Source: Metellina segmentata (taxonomy: Eukaryota > Arthropoda > Arachnida > Araneae > Tetragnathidae). Taken from it: 64,000 nt of DNA. The stretch covers positions 68,178,698 through 68,242,697 of the forward strand of contig OX375877.1 of assembly GCA_947359465.1 (NCBI GenBank). Direction: 5' to 3'. Of the stretch, positions 45,201 to 56,367 are shown piece by piece. Both the position numbers and the translations under genes were made by a program. How positions within the stretch are numbered: the stretch's first letter is position 1; every line of letters begins with the position of its first letter. The notes beneath the pieces were generated by a model. It had not been told where the DNA came from. It saw only the letters and a list, made by a program, of their open reading frames with translations, and did not search any database.

Positions 45201-46680
45201 ATTTTAGTTTCAATATCCTTTCCAAATCCAGCATCAGTCGTTAAATTTGCCATCGTTTTTATTTGTTTTGCAGAGGAATCATCTTCAACACAAAAATCCT
45301 CTTTTCCATTATCACTCTCCATTTTACATTCAATGCCCTTTCCAAATCCAGCCTCAGTCATTTGAGTTGCTAAGAGCCTAGCTAAATGTTGAATTTCTGT
45401 AAAGGGTGTGTATGTGGATTGAAAGTGAACAGGCATTACATCAGGCAAGCAAAACATACAAACAAGTGTCAAATCTGCAGTATTTCCATAGGTAAATTTT
45501 GGCAACAAGTCATCAGCAGTTATATCCACAGCAGATATTTTAGGAGTGTCATTTATTGGAGCAATTTCAGATGGCCCAAGTTGCGATATCTGAGAATGTC
45601 CTACTTCCTGCTTAGAAAAGCCAACATCTACTTCAAGGACAATGTGCTTTTCGCCTGAGTTTCTAGGGAGAAAACATTGATCAATTTGCACAGGAGTAAC
45701 ACCTAAAGCTGACAACATGGTGGATATTTGTGACTGAAATTCTAGAGCACCAGCATGCTTTGTGAGATTAAATAATTGTACCTTTAACATTTTCCTAACA
45801 CTGATAACTTGTGACAGACTTAATGTAGGTGGCATATTGGCATTCATAGATTCAAATGCTTGTAGAACTTTAGAGTAGAACTGGAATCGTTTTTTCGCTA
45901 TTGTTGTCAAAACTTGCATGCAAGCCATGAGATTAAAACAAGAAACATATGAAGCATTATGGAATTCTATAATATTCTTAAAAACCTCCTTAGCTTCTTC
46001 TTCCATTTTCCCTGGTTCGAAAATTTTCACGATTACAGGAATGTCATCTAAAGATGACTCATTATTTTTCAGGTTATAATACTGATCCTTTGGTGTTTGT
46101 GCTAGTACAACAGCCTCCATGAATTTAACTGACAAAGTTCGAAGACCTTCTTTATCAGAATCTAACAGAGCAAATATTTTAGATTTTAACCCAGACATTG
46201 AAGCCCAAGTTGCTATCATGATCTCATCAATCTTTTTTGCATTGCACAGCCATTTGATTGCAACAGTGTAAAGCTGAATTACAGTCTGTATAACTTTCTT
46301 CCGTATTTTTATTGAAGGATCCTGGAGCATCGAATCAAGAATGCCCACAACTTTCTGAAGACTTTTAGGTTCTTGTTTGCAAACATCTTTTATAAATTGA
46401 ACCACAAATCGACGAACTTCAACATTTTTTTTATGTTGAAAACCTACAACTTCATGAAGAAAAGTGACTAAAAGTCTGGGTTCTTTGTGAATAAGATCAT
46501 GCACAATATGCAAGTTTTTCAAAGTTACCATTTTTTCTTTTGACTCAATGGCATCGTTTAAAAGCTGTAACACTTGGTCCGCAGTAGCTGTCTTTTGAAC
46601 AGTTTCTTCGATAAAAGACTGGGCAGCTGGGCTTCGTCTGGAATCCACAGCTTGCTTTTTTGATTTTTGGGAAGATTCAC
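42227..46680 (-). CDS. SYMPK: Symplekin, main exon
   Basis: Scaffold of the nuclear pre-mRNA 3'-end cleavage machinery (CPSF/CstF and the histone cleavage complex). The exon starts after TAACTAATCTTCCAG (AG ending 46681) in phase 1. The open frame does extend back to an ATG at 46759, but those 26 residues look like translated intron. The exon encodes about 1,484 residues: SRRSPAAQSF near the N-terminus; an N-terminal HEAT region (about residues 60-370 of the open frame, with LLNDAIESKEKM, NVEVRRFVVQFIKDVC and NMPPTLSLSQVISVRKMLK); an acidic tandem-repeat insert (about 465-907); and the C-terminal symplekin domain (about 1000-1460, with DPIPEDSNFAFFNKLPEVW and EVFYRLVGSYLC). Human symplekin is about 1,274 residues and many-exon; here one 4.45-kb exon carries nearly everything. 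The TAG stop is at 42227. Confidence 0.93.
44040..45370 (-). repeat. Eleven 120-bp coding repeats inside symplekin
   Basis: The unit is 40 codons and always in frame, with a core such as AGFGKDIETKMESDSGKVDL then NAEDDSTTKHIKAVVN. There are eleven copies; the first and last are divergent and the eleventh is four residues short, followed by a partial LTTDHKPEK. Two sub-types occur: copies 2-7 (KMESDSGKVDLNAEDDS) and 8-10 (KMEIDNEKLNLSAEEDS). The repeats are acidic and hydrophilic, probably disordered. A 432-codon antisense frame over the same bases is a by-product. Confidence 0.93.
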
Positions 46681-48260
46681 CTGGAAGATTAGTTAAAACG
46701 CATATTAGGAAAGTAGAAGCTGATACAGTATACAGGACCCACAAAAGTAACTGGTTCACAGGCCTATATCAACTCTTATGACCTGGTCATATGAAAATTT
46801 TACACGAATACAAAAATGTACGTAACTCAGATTGATTGCAATAGCATCACACTACAATGAGCCAGATAAATATTGTTAAGTATTCACCTCATTAGATTGC
46901 CCTTTCTGGTCAGCATGTGGGTGATATTGTAAACATATAGAACAATGTAGCAAAAACATTTATCAGCTATTTGAAAAAATATTTTGCAAAACAAAAATAT
47001 ATCAACAAAATTTATAGGTCATTTTAATACATTTTTGATGATAGCTAAATAATGTCCACTTATTATTGTAGATAATTCCAAAAATTCTTAAGGACAAAAA
47101 ATTACTGCCATCGTTTTCGCAGTCAATGATTTTTTATAGGGGAAGATCAGGAAGACTTTTTTTCTCTTGTTTTGACAGAAGAAAACAAGAGGATAATGAA
47201 CTGAATGTTTCAATTTAGTACTTGTTAATTGATATAATGATGATGGTAGTCACTTTAGGCATCTCGAATTTTGGAATTCACATTCTCTCACATCACCCAT
47301 CTCTAGTCAGAAGCTTGCTAGCTCATCAATTGAGAGTACGCCTAGACCGCTCGTGCATCTTTCTTGACGATTGATTATTGTTTTTTGTCGACGTGTTTTA
47401 TTATAGTCAATTTAAATTTCGTGTACGTGAAACCTTCATTTCAACAATGCCTAAACGGTAGTGCACTTTTAATGTTAACTTATAAACCAAGTACCCGTTT
47501 ATAAAACACAAAAGTAAATTTTAAGAAATCCTGCCAAGAATTTCATTATTATTATTTAAAATCAACACTAAATATACATAAGTGAACCACATAAATTATT
47601 TATTTTCATGTGTTCATTCCTGTTCTTTTCATTAATAAATAAAAACTATAAAGAAATATGTTTTCTTGAATACTCATAATATTACCTAAAAATTAGTAGA
47701 TGTCCCGTTTTGAGGAAAAAAATAAATGGTCCCGATAGTTATGTGTGGTGTCTAGACCAATATTTTGTTTTGGGGTTTTATAGTACAAGGGTCATGTTTG
47801 GCCAAACTGCATGAAACACATGACAGACAACACAATGAGAAAGGAAGAAAAAGCCAAAGGGTGGACAAGTGTGAAAATTAGGGGCGGAAATATCACTTGG
47901 GAACTTCGAGTTTGTGTAGAGAATGATTAAACTTTACTTTGATGACAACAGCTATTTTTCAAACAGATAATTAGGGTTTTTTAAAACCTTATTTAAGGCT
48001 ACAAGTCATAGATTACAATAATTTAACTAGGTGAGTGCCCAGATGAAGAACCTATCACAAATGTGTGCTATGTTTAAGTATTACAAATATAGTATTATAA
48101 TCATCCATTTTCAGCTAAGTTATAAATGCAATGCCTTCAATTTCGAATGGTGCCTGATCTTGGACAAATATAACTGATCTAGGTTTTTTTAATGAAGGTG
48201 AAACTAAATATGTAGTGTTCTTGCAAAACTTACTTCTGTGTCAATCTATGTGAAAACTCC
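46681..48260. promoter_or_regulatory. Symplekin intron and possible divergent promoter
   Basis: Minus-strand intron upstream of the symplekin exon begins at 46681. A possible first symplekin exon is ATGG before GTGATG near 47302 (minus), which would join as Met-Gly-Glu-Ser-Ser in phase. On the plus strand ATGCCTAAACG (47448-47458) could start a divergent gene. The 47.3-47.45 kb part has several CG dinucleotides in an otherwise AT-rich area. The rest is featureless. Confidence 0.3.
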
Positions 48261-48269
48261 CATTTTGAG

Positions 48270-51200
48270 AAAAAGTTGTTGCACCATAGTCACTGACTTT
48301 TTCAAATTTTTACTATAGATATACATGTCAGTGAAACCCATAGATCACAATTATTTAAATATTTTGCCCAATATTAGCTGAGGTACAAGAATTTGGTCAA
48401 TTTTACAAAATGGTAGTCATTTTTGATTTGCCACACAGTCCATAAGGGACCCTAACTAGAGAACTAATAGCTCAATTTTAATAATTTTGGTACCAAATGG
48501 TAGCCATTTATTTCAGGTGTGCCTATAATCCACAAAAACAATAGAAATTATACATTTTTGGATTTATTTGCATGCAATGCAAAAAATAACTTTTAAAAAC
48601 AGTCGACTTTTAAAGTAGTAGAAAAAATGAACCATTTAAATTTTTTTGAAACTTTGTGGAAGTATTAACTAACAAATACACTTGAATCTGAGAAAAACTT
48701 ATAAAGAGGTAAAATTCTTCATTTCTGAATACAAGCTAACTAATAATAGCATATGCATTTCAAATCGGTAGTCATCTTACAATACAAAAATGACTATAGC
48801 TTCAAAAAATATGATCAAATTTCAGTTTTTAAGTACTAATTCAAAGCAGGTTTATGTTAAATATAAAAATATCAATAGAACATTAAATTACAGTCCTATG
48901 TATTTGTAATTTATTTTATCTCATGGTGTCTATGAAAAACTATACTAAGAGCCATTAAAGAATTATTTTCATTTATTTAAATTATTTTTAAAAACACTTT
49001 GCAATATTTTATGTTTTATAATATTTAATAACAATTTTTCTGTTAACAATTTTACATTTCAACTTAGAAACCACTTTTGCTAGCAAAATTATAATATTTT
49101 TAATATTGCATTTTTTCAGTTTATTTGCATGAAAAACAAATTGCTTTAAGTACACATCGCTTTTATTCGTAAAATATCAATACCGTTATTAAGCAAAAGG
49201 ACGAATTGTGTCTGGATATCTATCAAAGGGGCAGATATTTCTGAAAAAAATACCTGCATTATACAAGATGTTGAAAGCATTCATTTGAATAACAAGCAGG
49301 GCTTGAGGATCTTGTTGATGCGAAATCTGTTTTTATGTGTTATAAGGAACAATTTAGTGCATACTTCAACATTTTTGATATTTCAAAAAATAATTGTCAA
49401 ATATTTAATCATACAAGTTCCAAAAATTAAATACTGAGTATTTCTGCGATGGGAACTCAGACAGATACAAAGATTAATTTGTATCTCTCTGTATCTTTAA
49501 AACTAGTATTTTTGCCATAAAAAATCATGATGTAAAAGCCGAGTGGTACTATTGCCTCTTGTCATGGAATAGGAATTTGTGACATTATTGGTGGAACCAT
49601 AAAGTGTACGTCCACTTTAAGAAACCTTAAGCATCTGTGCAAGGATGTAATATTAAATGCTTTTGAACATTTTACAAGAGTTCGTCAAAGAAATAGAAAC
49701 TTTTTGTAGTGAAATTGTATTTTATATTAATTATAATTAGCAGATAGGTACACAATAGCAAATACAACAATAGTAGCAAGAAGTGATCCTGTTTTGCACC
49801 AATAAAAAAAGTCAGATATAGGTTGCCAGTTTCAGGTTCCTCAACATTTGTTGCTACCATGGGATATCTTGCATGTTTGTTTAAAATTAATTGGTGGATG
49901 AGGAAGGATTTTGGATTATTATGAGGAATATATACGATTACAAAATTATGTTCATGCTTCATTATGAACCGAATGCATCCTCTATATGGTTAGAGCCTTT
50001 AGACGCATGTTGGATTCCTTATGAATACATAATGAAAATCATGTCTTTTCCCATAACTACAATATCATGAACATGTTGCTCTGGGTGAAAATCAATTGAA
50101 CTATTGTTCCAAAACTACAAGACAAATTGAATCGTACTACAATAATGCTTTTAACCTTTCGACTACGGCTATTGATATAACTGGTGCAATTCTTTCACCT
50201 TTCAAGGTACAACTGTTGTGCCGGCTTTAGTCTAGATTCTTTCTTGGCGCGATTCTTATACCTTTACGGGTACAACTGTTGTACTGGCCATAGTCTAAAT
50301 TCTTTCTTAGTGCGATCAAGGTACAACTGCTGTATCAGCTGTAGTCTAAAAGTTAACCATTAATATTAATGTGGTGGACTTTTTTGTTTGTGCTTATGAC
50401 TTATAGTGGGGGTGATTCTAAAGAGTGCCGGCACCGTGACCAGTAGTCTATTGCACTGAAACCCCCTACAGATATATTTAAGGCAATATTGCCGAAATAA
50501 ATTTCACATTTACCTGATTGGAATGTTTGACAATTCCCAGGGTTCGATACAATGGTATCCCAGATACTCGAATCGTTGGGCAGAGTAATAATCACAATCA
50601 TACAAAACGTTTACAGGACTCTCCTCTACCATCTGACAGTCTATCTATAACACTCATAAGGTTGAGGTGTCTATTTAGGGTGCAGTGGCCAGTTAGAAGG
50701 CCAATAGCTACCCTTCATTTGTTCTTAATATTTGTCTTCAAAAAATTTCTCGATACTGCTATCAATGTAAAAAAAATGCTCACATATTTCTTTGATCTTT
50801 AAAGACATGTTTTTAAAAAAAAAGTGCCCAGAAATTTTAATTTATCAATGTAAAAAGTACATGTGTGCTTACATTTTCTACACATTTATAAAAATAATAT
50901 TGGATTGGAGATCTATTATAATTATTTTTGTATTTATAATTAAGTTAAGAAACACTGAGAAGTGTTTATACAAATTTCCCAGTGCAATTTGGACATAATG
51001 TACCTTAAGTATAATGCAAATGTACTTAATAAAAAATATTGCAATTGAATATTATAAAAAAAACATTTTGCAAAGTATTTTTTTAAATAAATAAAAAAAA
51101 ACTCTTTGATGGTACTTTATGTACTTTTCAAAGATATAAGAATATTCCATGTGATAAAAGAAATGTAAAAGCATATACGAGTGTAATTTGATGTTCTATT

Positions 51201-51800
51201 GATATTTTTACATGTAATGTGCAAGCCTCCTTTTAATTAGTATTTCATAAAAACTGAAATTTGATAAAAAATTTTAAGCAATGGTCCTTTTTGCACTGCA
51301 AACGACCACCATTTTGAAATACATATGCTATCATTAGAAAAGCTTTGATTCAAAAAATGAAGAATTTTACCTCCCTGAACTCTTGTCAGATTCAAGTCAT
51401 ATGTTAGTTAATACTACCACAAAGTTTCAGAAAAAAATAAGAAAGTTTAATTTTTTTCTATAGCACTTTAAATTTAACTTTCGTTTACTTTACATCCACT
51501 AAAATGTAAAATTGCCAATGTTTTTGTGGATTATAAATAAGCTCCTGAAATATAAATGGCTACCATTTGGTACCAAAATTTCTAAATTTGAAATATTAGT
51601 TCTCAAGTTAGGGTCATTTAAAGGCAGCGTGGCAAATTCAAGATGTCTGCCATTTTGTAAATTTGACCCATTTTTTAATTCCCACGACACAGCTAATAGT
51701 AGACAAAATATTTAAATAATTGAGATATACATGTTTTAATGCCTATGTGTGTGTGTGTCCAGAATTTTTTCTTTCTTTAAAATAATTTATGGTAAAAAAA
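48270..51800. mobile_element. Element with ~0.8-kb terminal inverted repeats
   Basis: The left arm (about 48270-49035) and right arm (about 51000-51800) match in inverted orientation over most of their length, at roughly 75-80 percent. Matching landmarks: 'ttggtaccaaatggtagcca' (48487) with its complement at 51556; 'atccacaaaaaca' (48528) with 51520; 'gcatatgcatttcaaa' (48748) with 51318. The 2-kb core holds a decayed frame. The outermost ends and target duplication are not resolved. Confidence 0.7.
49540..50150 (+). pseudogene. Decayed ORF in the core of the long-IR element
   Basis: Plus-strand fragments read CHGIGICDIIGGTIKCTSTL (about 49560-49620) and, after stops, MLHYEPNASSIWLEPLDACW then IPYEYIMKI (about 49950-50035). 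I associate the pattern SHGKG-CDG-GGT-KR, followed later by an MHP-GP-SF-W-CW-P segment, with a repetitive ORF family seen in arthropod and cnidarian genomes; this is from memory and unverified. It is probably the element's own gene. Function unknown. Confidence 0.45.
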
Positions 51801-51924
51801 AACGTAAAATTAGAGGTTCCACCACATAAACTAATGCTTTTAAGAAAGTGTGGCGACTGAATTAAAATCTTTCTGTCTCCACTTTCAAACATTCAGTCGC
51901 CACCATTAATTTTCACCTTTAATA

Positions 51925-52285
51925 CACTACCCTACAATAATGGATCAGACAGCAAGATGTGATGGTATAGTGGAAAGAATATATGATTTAATAGGGCAGG
52001 CCAGGGAAGATGTTTTACATCTATATCTTGATCCCACTGCTTGACAGAGGCTGCAACATGACATAGAGTGTTGTCGTCCTCCTGGAAGTAACATTCGTCC
52101 ATTCCATAAAATTGCCAGAGCATAGGAAGAACCTGATTGTCCAAAAAGTTCATGCAGGCTTCAGCGTTCAATTTACCAGGAACAACATGCAAAGGTCCCA
52201 GGCTATACCATGAAAAACACCCCCAAACAAGTAGTCAGATTTTATGCAAATCTGCAGGCGTTCGGTCCATTGTTGTAGGGTAGTG
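51925..52285 (-). mobile_element. Tc1-like deletion derivative with TA duplication
   Basis: The ends CACTACCCTACAATAATGGA and ...CCATTGTTGTAGGGTAGTG sit between TA (51923-51924 and 52286-52287). In 361 bp only a central catalytic fragment remains on the minus strand: NQVLPMLWQFYGMDECYFQE, DDNTLCHVAASVKQW and DVKHLPWPA. It shares ends and segment with 17938-18498 but is deleted differently. Confidence 0.85.
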
Positions 52286-52419
52286 TATGTATAACACATC
52301 TTTTCACTGACAATACCCTAAAGTTATGTGTTTGTCATGCATTAAAGACTAAATCCATGAGAAACATAAACTAATGTTTCATACATGCCAACAAGTATAA
52401 CTATCTTTTATTTTCTCAG

Positions 52420-52699
52420 TTTGAAGTCTCAAAAAAAGAAATTTCAATATGTGGTAGAGATTGAAACCCAACAATATTACACTAAACTCAGAAATAAAAC
52501 TGAAACAAAATGTATGAAGGAAGTACATCAAAGAAATAAAACCAGCTTATGGGATAACAAATACAGAAATATATTACCATCCGATTTTCTTTTGAATATT
52601 TTCTCCCCGGCACAAGTAGATGAAGCTAGAAATCTATTATCTTCATCCTTCAAAGTTGATGGAATTCCTCCTGACATCTTTAAGTTAGCCTACAAGTGA
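52420..52699 (+). CDS. Terminal exon of a small unidentified gene
   Basis: After a pyrimidine-rich acceptor (CTATCTTTTATTTTCTCAG ending 52419) an open frame of 92 codons runs to TGA at 52697. It begins LKSQKKKFQYVVEIETQQYY, includes SLWDNKYRNILPSDF and ends VDGIPPDIFKLAYK. AATAAA follows at 52728, 29 bp after the stop. The exon enters with two bases from the previous exon; ATGCCTAAACG at 47448-47458 would supply them and give a protein of about 96 residues starting MPKRLKSQ. That first exon has a weak donor (GTAGTG). Product not recognised. Confidence 0.45.
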
Positions 52700-52727
52700 T
52701 AATGAGGACAACCTACAAATTCATACA

Positions 52728-52733
52728 ATAAAT
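52728..52733 (+). terminator. Poly(A) signal AATAAA
   Basis: Canonical hexamer 29 bp downstream of the TGA at 52699, supporting 52420-52699 as a genuine 3' exon. Confidence 0.5.
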
Positions 52734-53637
52734 CAGTATTTAGTGAAGGCACTTTATTACAAATATAATACAATATATTGATTGAAAACAATATAAATTA
52801 ACATTTTTGTTAATATAATTATATTTTATTTGATTTTTGCTTGCTATATCTGGTGAAGCAACTCCATTTCTCATTTAAACAAGCAAACTAACCAAACCAA
52901 TAATGTATCAAATTGATATTTTTACAGCCAATAGACAACTAGAATAAATGGTATCCAATCTAAAGTTCATTAAACTGTCTATTTATATAAAAAAAAATAA
53001 TATTCAAAAGTTAAATCATTGTTGTCCAAGAAACCACACTACAGGTAGTGGACGTTCTGATGAGTGATGTCTCTTATTTATCTCATTACAATTCTATTTC
53101 TTAAACTATTGAACTGAAGTTTACAATAAAAGTAAGTAAATATATCTTACTTTGGTAGTTATTTTTTTCCCTATCTAAATTAACTTGAAAGCATAAAGAT
53201 TAGGGTCAATCCACTGTTAGAACTAAACCAGTTTCTGTAATTGTCCAAATTAGCCAATTACTGGATTTTTAGGAAAATGTCTATTTTAAATTTGAGGTCA
53301 GATATTTCATGACTATGGCAATTGTGTTGGGAAATATAAAGGTAAAAATAAAATTGAAGTCTAGAATTTGATCAGATTGTGAATTACTGGATGGTCAATG
53401 GCCGGATACAATGTAAAATTGGCAACGGATTCAAAGTTTAAGATGAAAGCTATAGTCAAAAAATCAGATGAAATTGAAATGTAAGAAGACAGACAACTAA
53501 CTAATAAGCCAAAAATAAAGAGAAAATATCATTAAGCAAGCAGCAGAAAAAAAAAGCTGAAACAATAAAATTTGTAGGCAAAAAAACAAACTGTACAGCA
53601 CCCAAATTTCAACTAAAGCTTCTCTTAGTCCTGCATT

Positions 53638-53775
53638 TCAAGATCGTGTACTATGACTTAATGTCTCCTCAAAGATTCTTCTTTCTTCCTTAAAACCAAA
53701 CATTTCTGTCATTTTCATTCGAGTGTTAAAATTAATGAGTCGTTCTTGCATACGTATTCTTATCAGTTCATTTAT
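53638..53775 (-). CDS. Possible last exon of an unidentified gene
   Basis: On the minus strand, after GCATCAG (AG ending 53776), 45 codons and TGA read INELIRIRMQERLINFNTRM then KMTEMFGFKEERRIFEETLS. Composition and lack of stops suggest real helical protein, but the acceptor tract is weak and no AATAAA lies close downstream. It would converge on the plus-strand exon at 52.4 kb. Family not recognised. Confidence 0.25.
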   Translation of the reverse strand: MNELIRIRMQERLINFNTRMKMTEMFGFKEERRIFEETLSHSTRS

Positions 53776-54218
53776 CTGATGCAATTAAACTGATAAATGG
53801 GCTTAAGCCAATTTTAAGCCTCTTAGAAGTCGATTTGAGTTTTAGCTTCTAGGCCTTGTTGTTTTAAGATACAGTGATCGGTCAGTGAGTGGTATTTGAA
53901 TTTTATAGACGATCTGCATTTTAAAATCGTACATAAAAATGGGTTTGGATGGCAATACGAAAAATCGTTTCTTTAAACACTCTATTTTACATACTTTTTC
54001 CTCTTTTCTTGAGATTTTATTTCAGGAGATAGCTACCGATACAGAGTGCCTGAGAGAGAGAGAGAGATCTTCGATTCTTTAAAAGTGTGTGTGATGGGTT
54101 TCCGCGGTTATTTTTAAAACACAAATAAACAACAAGCAACATTTTTGACGAAGTTACAGTTACGAGAACAACTTGATGTAGAGATGTTTTAATTTAGCTT
54201 GTCATTTGATTGGTAATG

Positions 54219-54378
54219 GTAATGCTAAATTTTAATTAACGTCGTACTAGAGCAACACACGGGCTATTTCAGATGGTCAAGGACTAGTTCCGTAAGCGAA
54301 AGATCCAAGGACAACACCACAGAGAAGAAGTCTCTGTGGACAACACCGCGTAATTTTGAACCACGGTCAGATGACGAG
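54219..54378 (-). repeat. SINE fragment (3' part)
   Basis: Minus-strand SINE tail and body with a local 20-bp duplication ('agagaagaagtctctgtgg'). The head is missing. Confidence 0.65.
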
Positions 54379-54464
54379 TCATTTGTTTGGTTGGGGGTGG
54401 AAAGTTGTTAACATAACACTGGTGCAAAACATAGGCCATTTGTTTTTAATAAACGGAAAGTAGG

Positions 54465-54775
54465 TAGGTTGATAATAAACGTCCCAATGCAGCTATACAC
54501 GGGCTATTGGTTACGGTCATGTGTCTATTCTTAAGGGAACAATTCGAGGATACCACGTAACTTTGAGCCACGGTCAGATAACAAGGTCAACACCTAAGCT
54601 GCCACCCCACTCTAAACTTCCACAACATGCCACTGTAAGGAGATTTGAGGACACGACGGATTTATGTGCTCCAGTTCCCTTTTGTACACGACGGTCTTTC
54701 GTTGTATTCGAATTCGCAAGCCTCATGTGACTAATCCGTTACTCTTTCAACCGGGCAACTTTAGCTATATTTCAA
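54465..54775 (-). repeat. Older-subfamily SINE
   Basis: The tail at 54480 and the head ending 'taatccgttactctttcaac' near 54760 match the 18.54-kb subfamily head in reverse. It is diverged. Confidence 0.65.
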
Positions 54776-54814
54776 CTAGTTACCACCGTCCCAGCATAAG
54801 CCATTCGGTGTATC

Positions 54815-54908
54815 GCCACGTAATTTTGAACCAAGGTCAGATCTCCAAACTTCCACACCAACCCAACGTGAGGACTTTCGGCCACGACAGATTTAAGGTG
54901 CACCAGCC
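54815..54908 (-). repeat. SINE internal fragment
   Basis: Body segment with a deletion between 'aaccaaggtcagat' and 'ctccaaacttccacacc'. No head or tail. Confidence 0.55.
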
Positions 54909-55114
54909 TTTCAAAAGAAAATCCTCCTCGTTATTATGAACATGTACCTGATTCCTGAAAGTATATAACTTAATTGAAAATGCACAGTTTGAAACTGCCA
55001 TGTAAATTAGAAAAAATCAATTTTAAATAGAACTTTGCCAACATTAGAAAAAATAAATATTCAAAAATATCCCAAATGAGGACAGGTCGTTGCCCGGTTG
55101 GATAGATAGGTAAT

Positions 55115-56239
55115 CAGGGCCGGATTTAAGAGTATGCCGCCTATAGGCTAAAGTCCATTTGCCGCCCCCTCTATAGTTCATATTTCCTTAATATATTTGT
55201 TTTATACAACAAAAGGATAGAGTTCATTGGTGTTTTCATCTTTTTTAAACATAAAGTTCATTTAGTTTAGATCAAACTACAATTTTAATGGTTTACATAA
55301 TAAATTATGTAATCAAATTAGTTATGTACTTGTTGTTGTTTTTTTTACTTACTTCCTTAAAGATTCGTTAAAAAATGAAATGGGTTTCAAACGTAATTAA
55401 TTAATTTGTTCTTTGAGATCAGTGATCACTATTTTAAACATATTTTAATGCTAATGACTATCTTTGGCGTAATTGAAGAACTGTGTTCAATTTGAATTAA
55501 ATTGTCCTGCACGGAAATGAAATTACACAAAATGTAGTTAATTACTGGTTTATTTGTTGAAAAATATACAAACTTCTTTAAAACAACTCGCCCCACGTAA
55601 TGTTCAACTTTACATAGCTTTCTTACGAGATTTCTTAATGGCAAACTCGTTAATAATGTCCTCATATGAAAGTATTTTTGTTATATTTGCTTCAATACAC
55701 AAAGTAATGAAAGTGAGTTTAACCGTATTTCAGAATACTAGTTCGCAGATAGTTAACTCTTCTAAAGCAGGAAAAACTGCGTTCTCCCACGCAATTTGTA
55801 GCAGGTATGCACAAACTTATCCTTACAGCAATGTCCAAATTGGGGTAAACATCTTGTAAGGAATTACACCTCAGAAATTTCGAAATTCCTTCCAACGATG
55901 TATCAGATGGGGTGATCATCAGCACAGTGATTTTTAAAGTGGATGCACTCTTCAGTGAAATCCGAATAATTTATGTAGACGTGGTTTAGGTTGGTGGCCT
56001 TTTCCCTCAGTTCCTCTTCCATATCTGTATTGTTATCACACAACTAAGTTATGATATAGAAAGTAGGCTATGTAGAAGGACTAAAACATATTTTTAAGTA
56101 ACATGTATTCTTTAATTCGTACGGAAAATATTATTAACGTCTGAAATACTTCATTTTAACTTTTGAACAAATTGCCGCCCCTGAAAAATTTGCCGCTCTA
56201 GGCTGCAGCCTGCTTAGCCTATTTAGAAATACGGCCCTG
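55115..56239 (-). mobile_element. hAT transposon, internally deleted
   Basis: The ends CAGGGCCGGATTTA and TAGAAATACGGCCCTG are flanked by a perfect 8-bp duplication TAGGTAAT (55107-55114 and 56240-56247). The 1,125-bp interior keeps the transposase C-terminus on the minus strand. The target was the 3' tail of a SINE. Confidence 0.9.
55600..55925 (-). pseudogene. hAT transposase C-terminal remnant
   Basis: The frame 55719-55925 contains YPNLDIAVRISLCIPATNCV and GERSFSCFRRVNYLRTSI, the hAT dimerisation motif. A second stretch near 55610-55670 reads YEDIINEFAIKKSRK in another frame. The N-terminal BED finger and catalytic residues are missing. Confidence 0.82.
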
Positions 56240-56241
56240 TA

Positions 56242-56334
56242 GGTAATGGTAATTTTTAGTTAACGTCGTACTAGAGCAACACAACGGGCTATTGACGACG
56301 GTCCGGGATCAGTCCCTTAAGGGAAGATATCTAT
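56242..56334 (-). repeat. SINE 3'-end fragment
   Basis: Tail and last ~80 bp of a minus-strand SINE. It abuts a GATA-type microsatellite (56332-56356). Confidence 0.7.
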
Positions 56335-56367
56335 CTATATATGTATCTATCTATCTACACAAATATA

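Noticed and set aside
44067..45365. 432-codon open frame on the plus strand
   Set aside because: It lies exactly antisense to the 120-bp symplekin repeats; a repeat free of stops in one antisense frame stays open in every copy. Ser/Phe-rich low-complexity output, no splice or start evidence.
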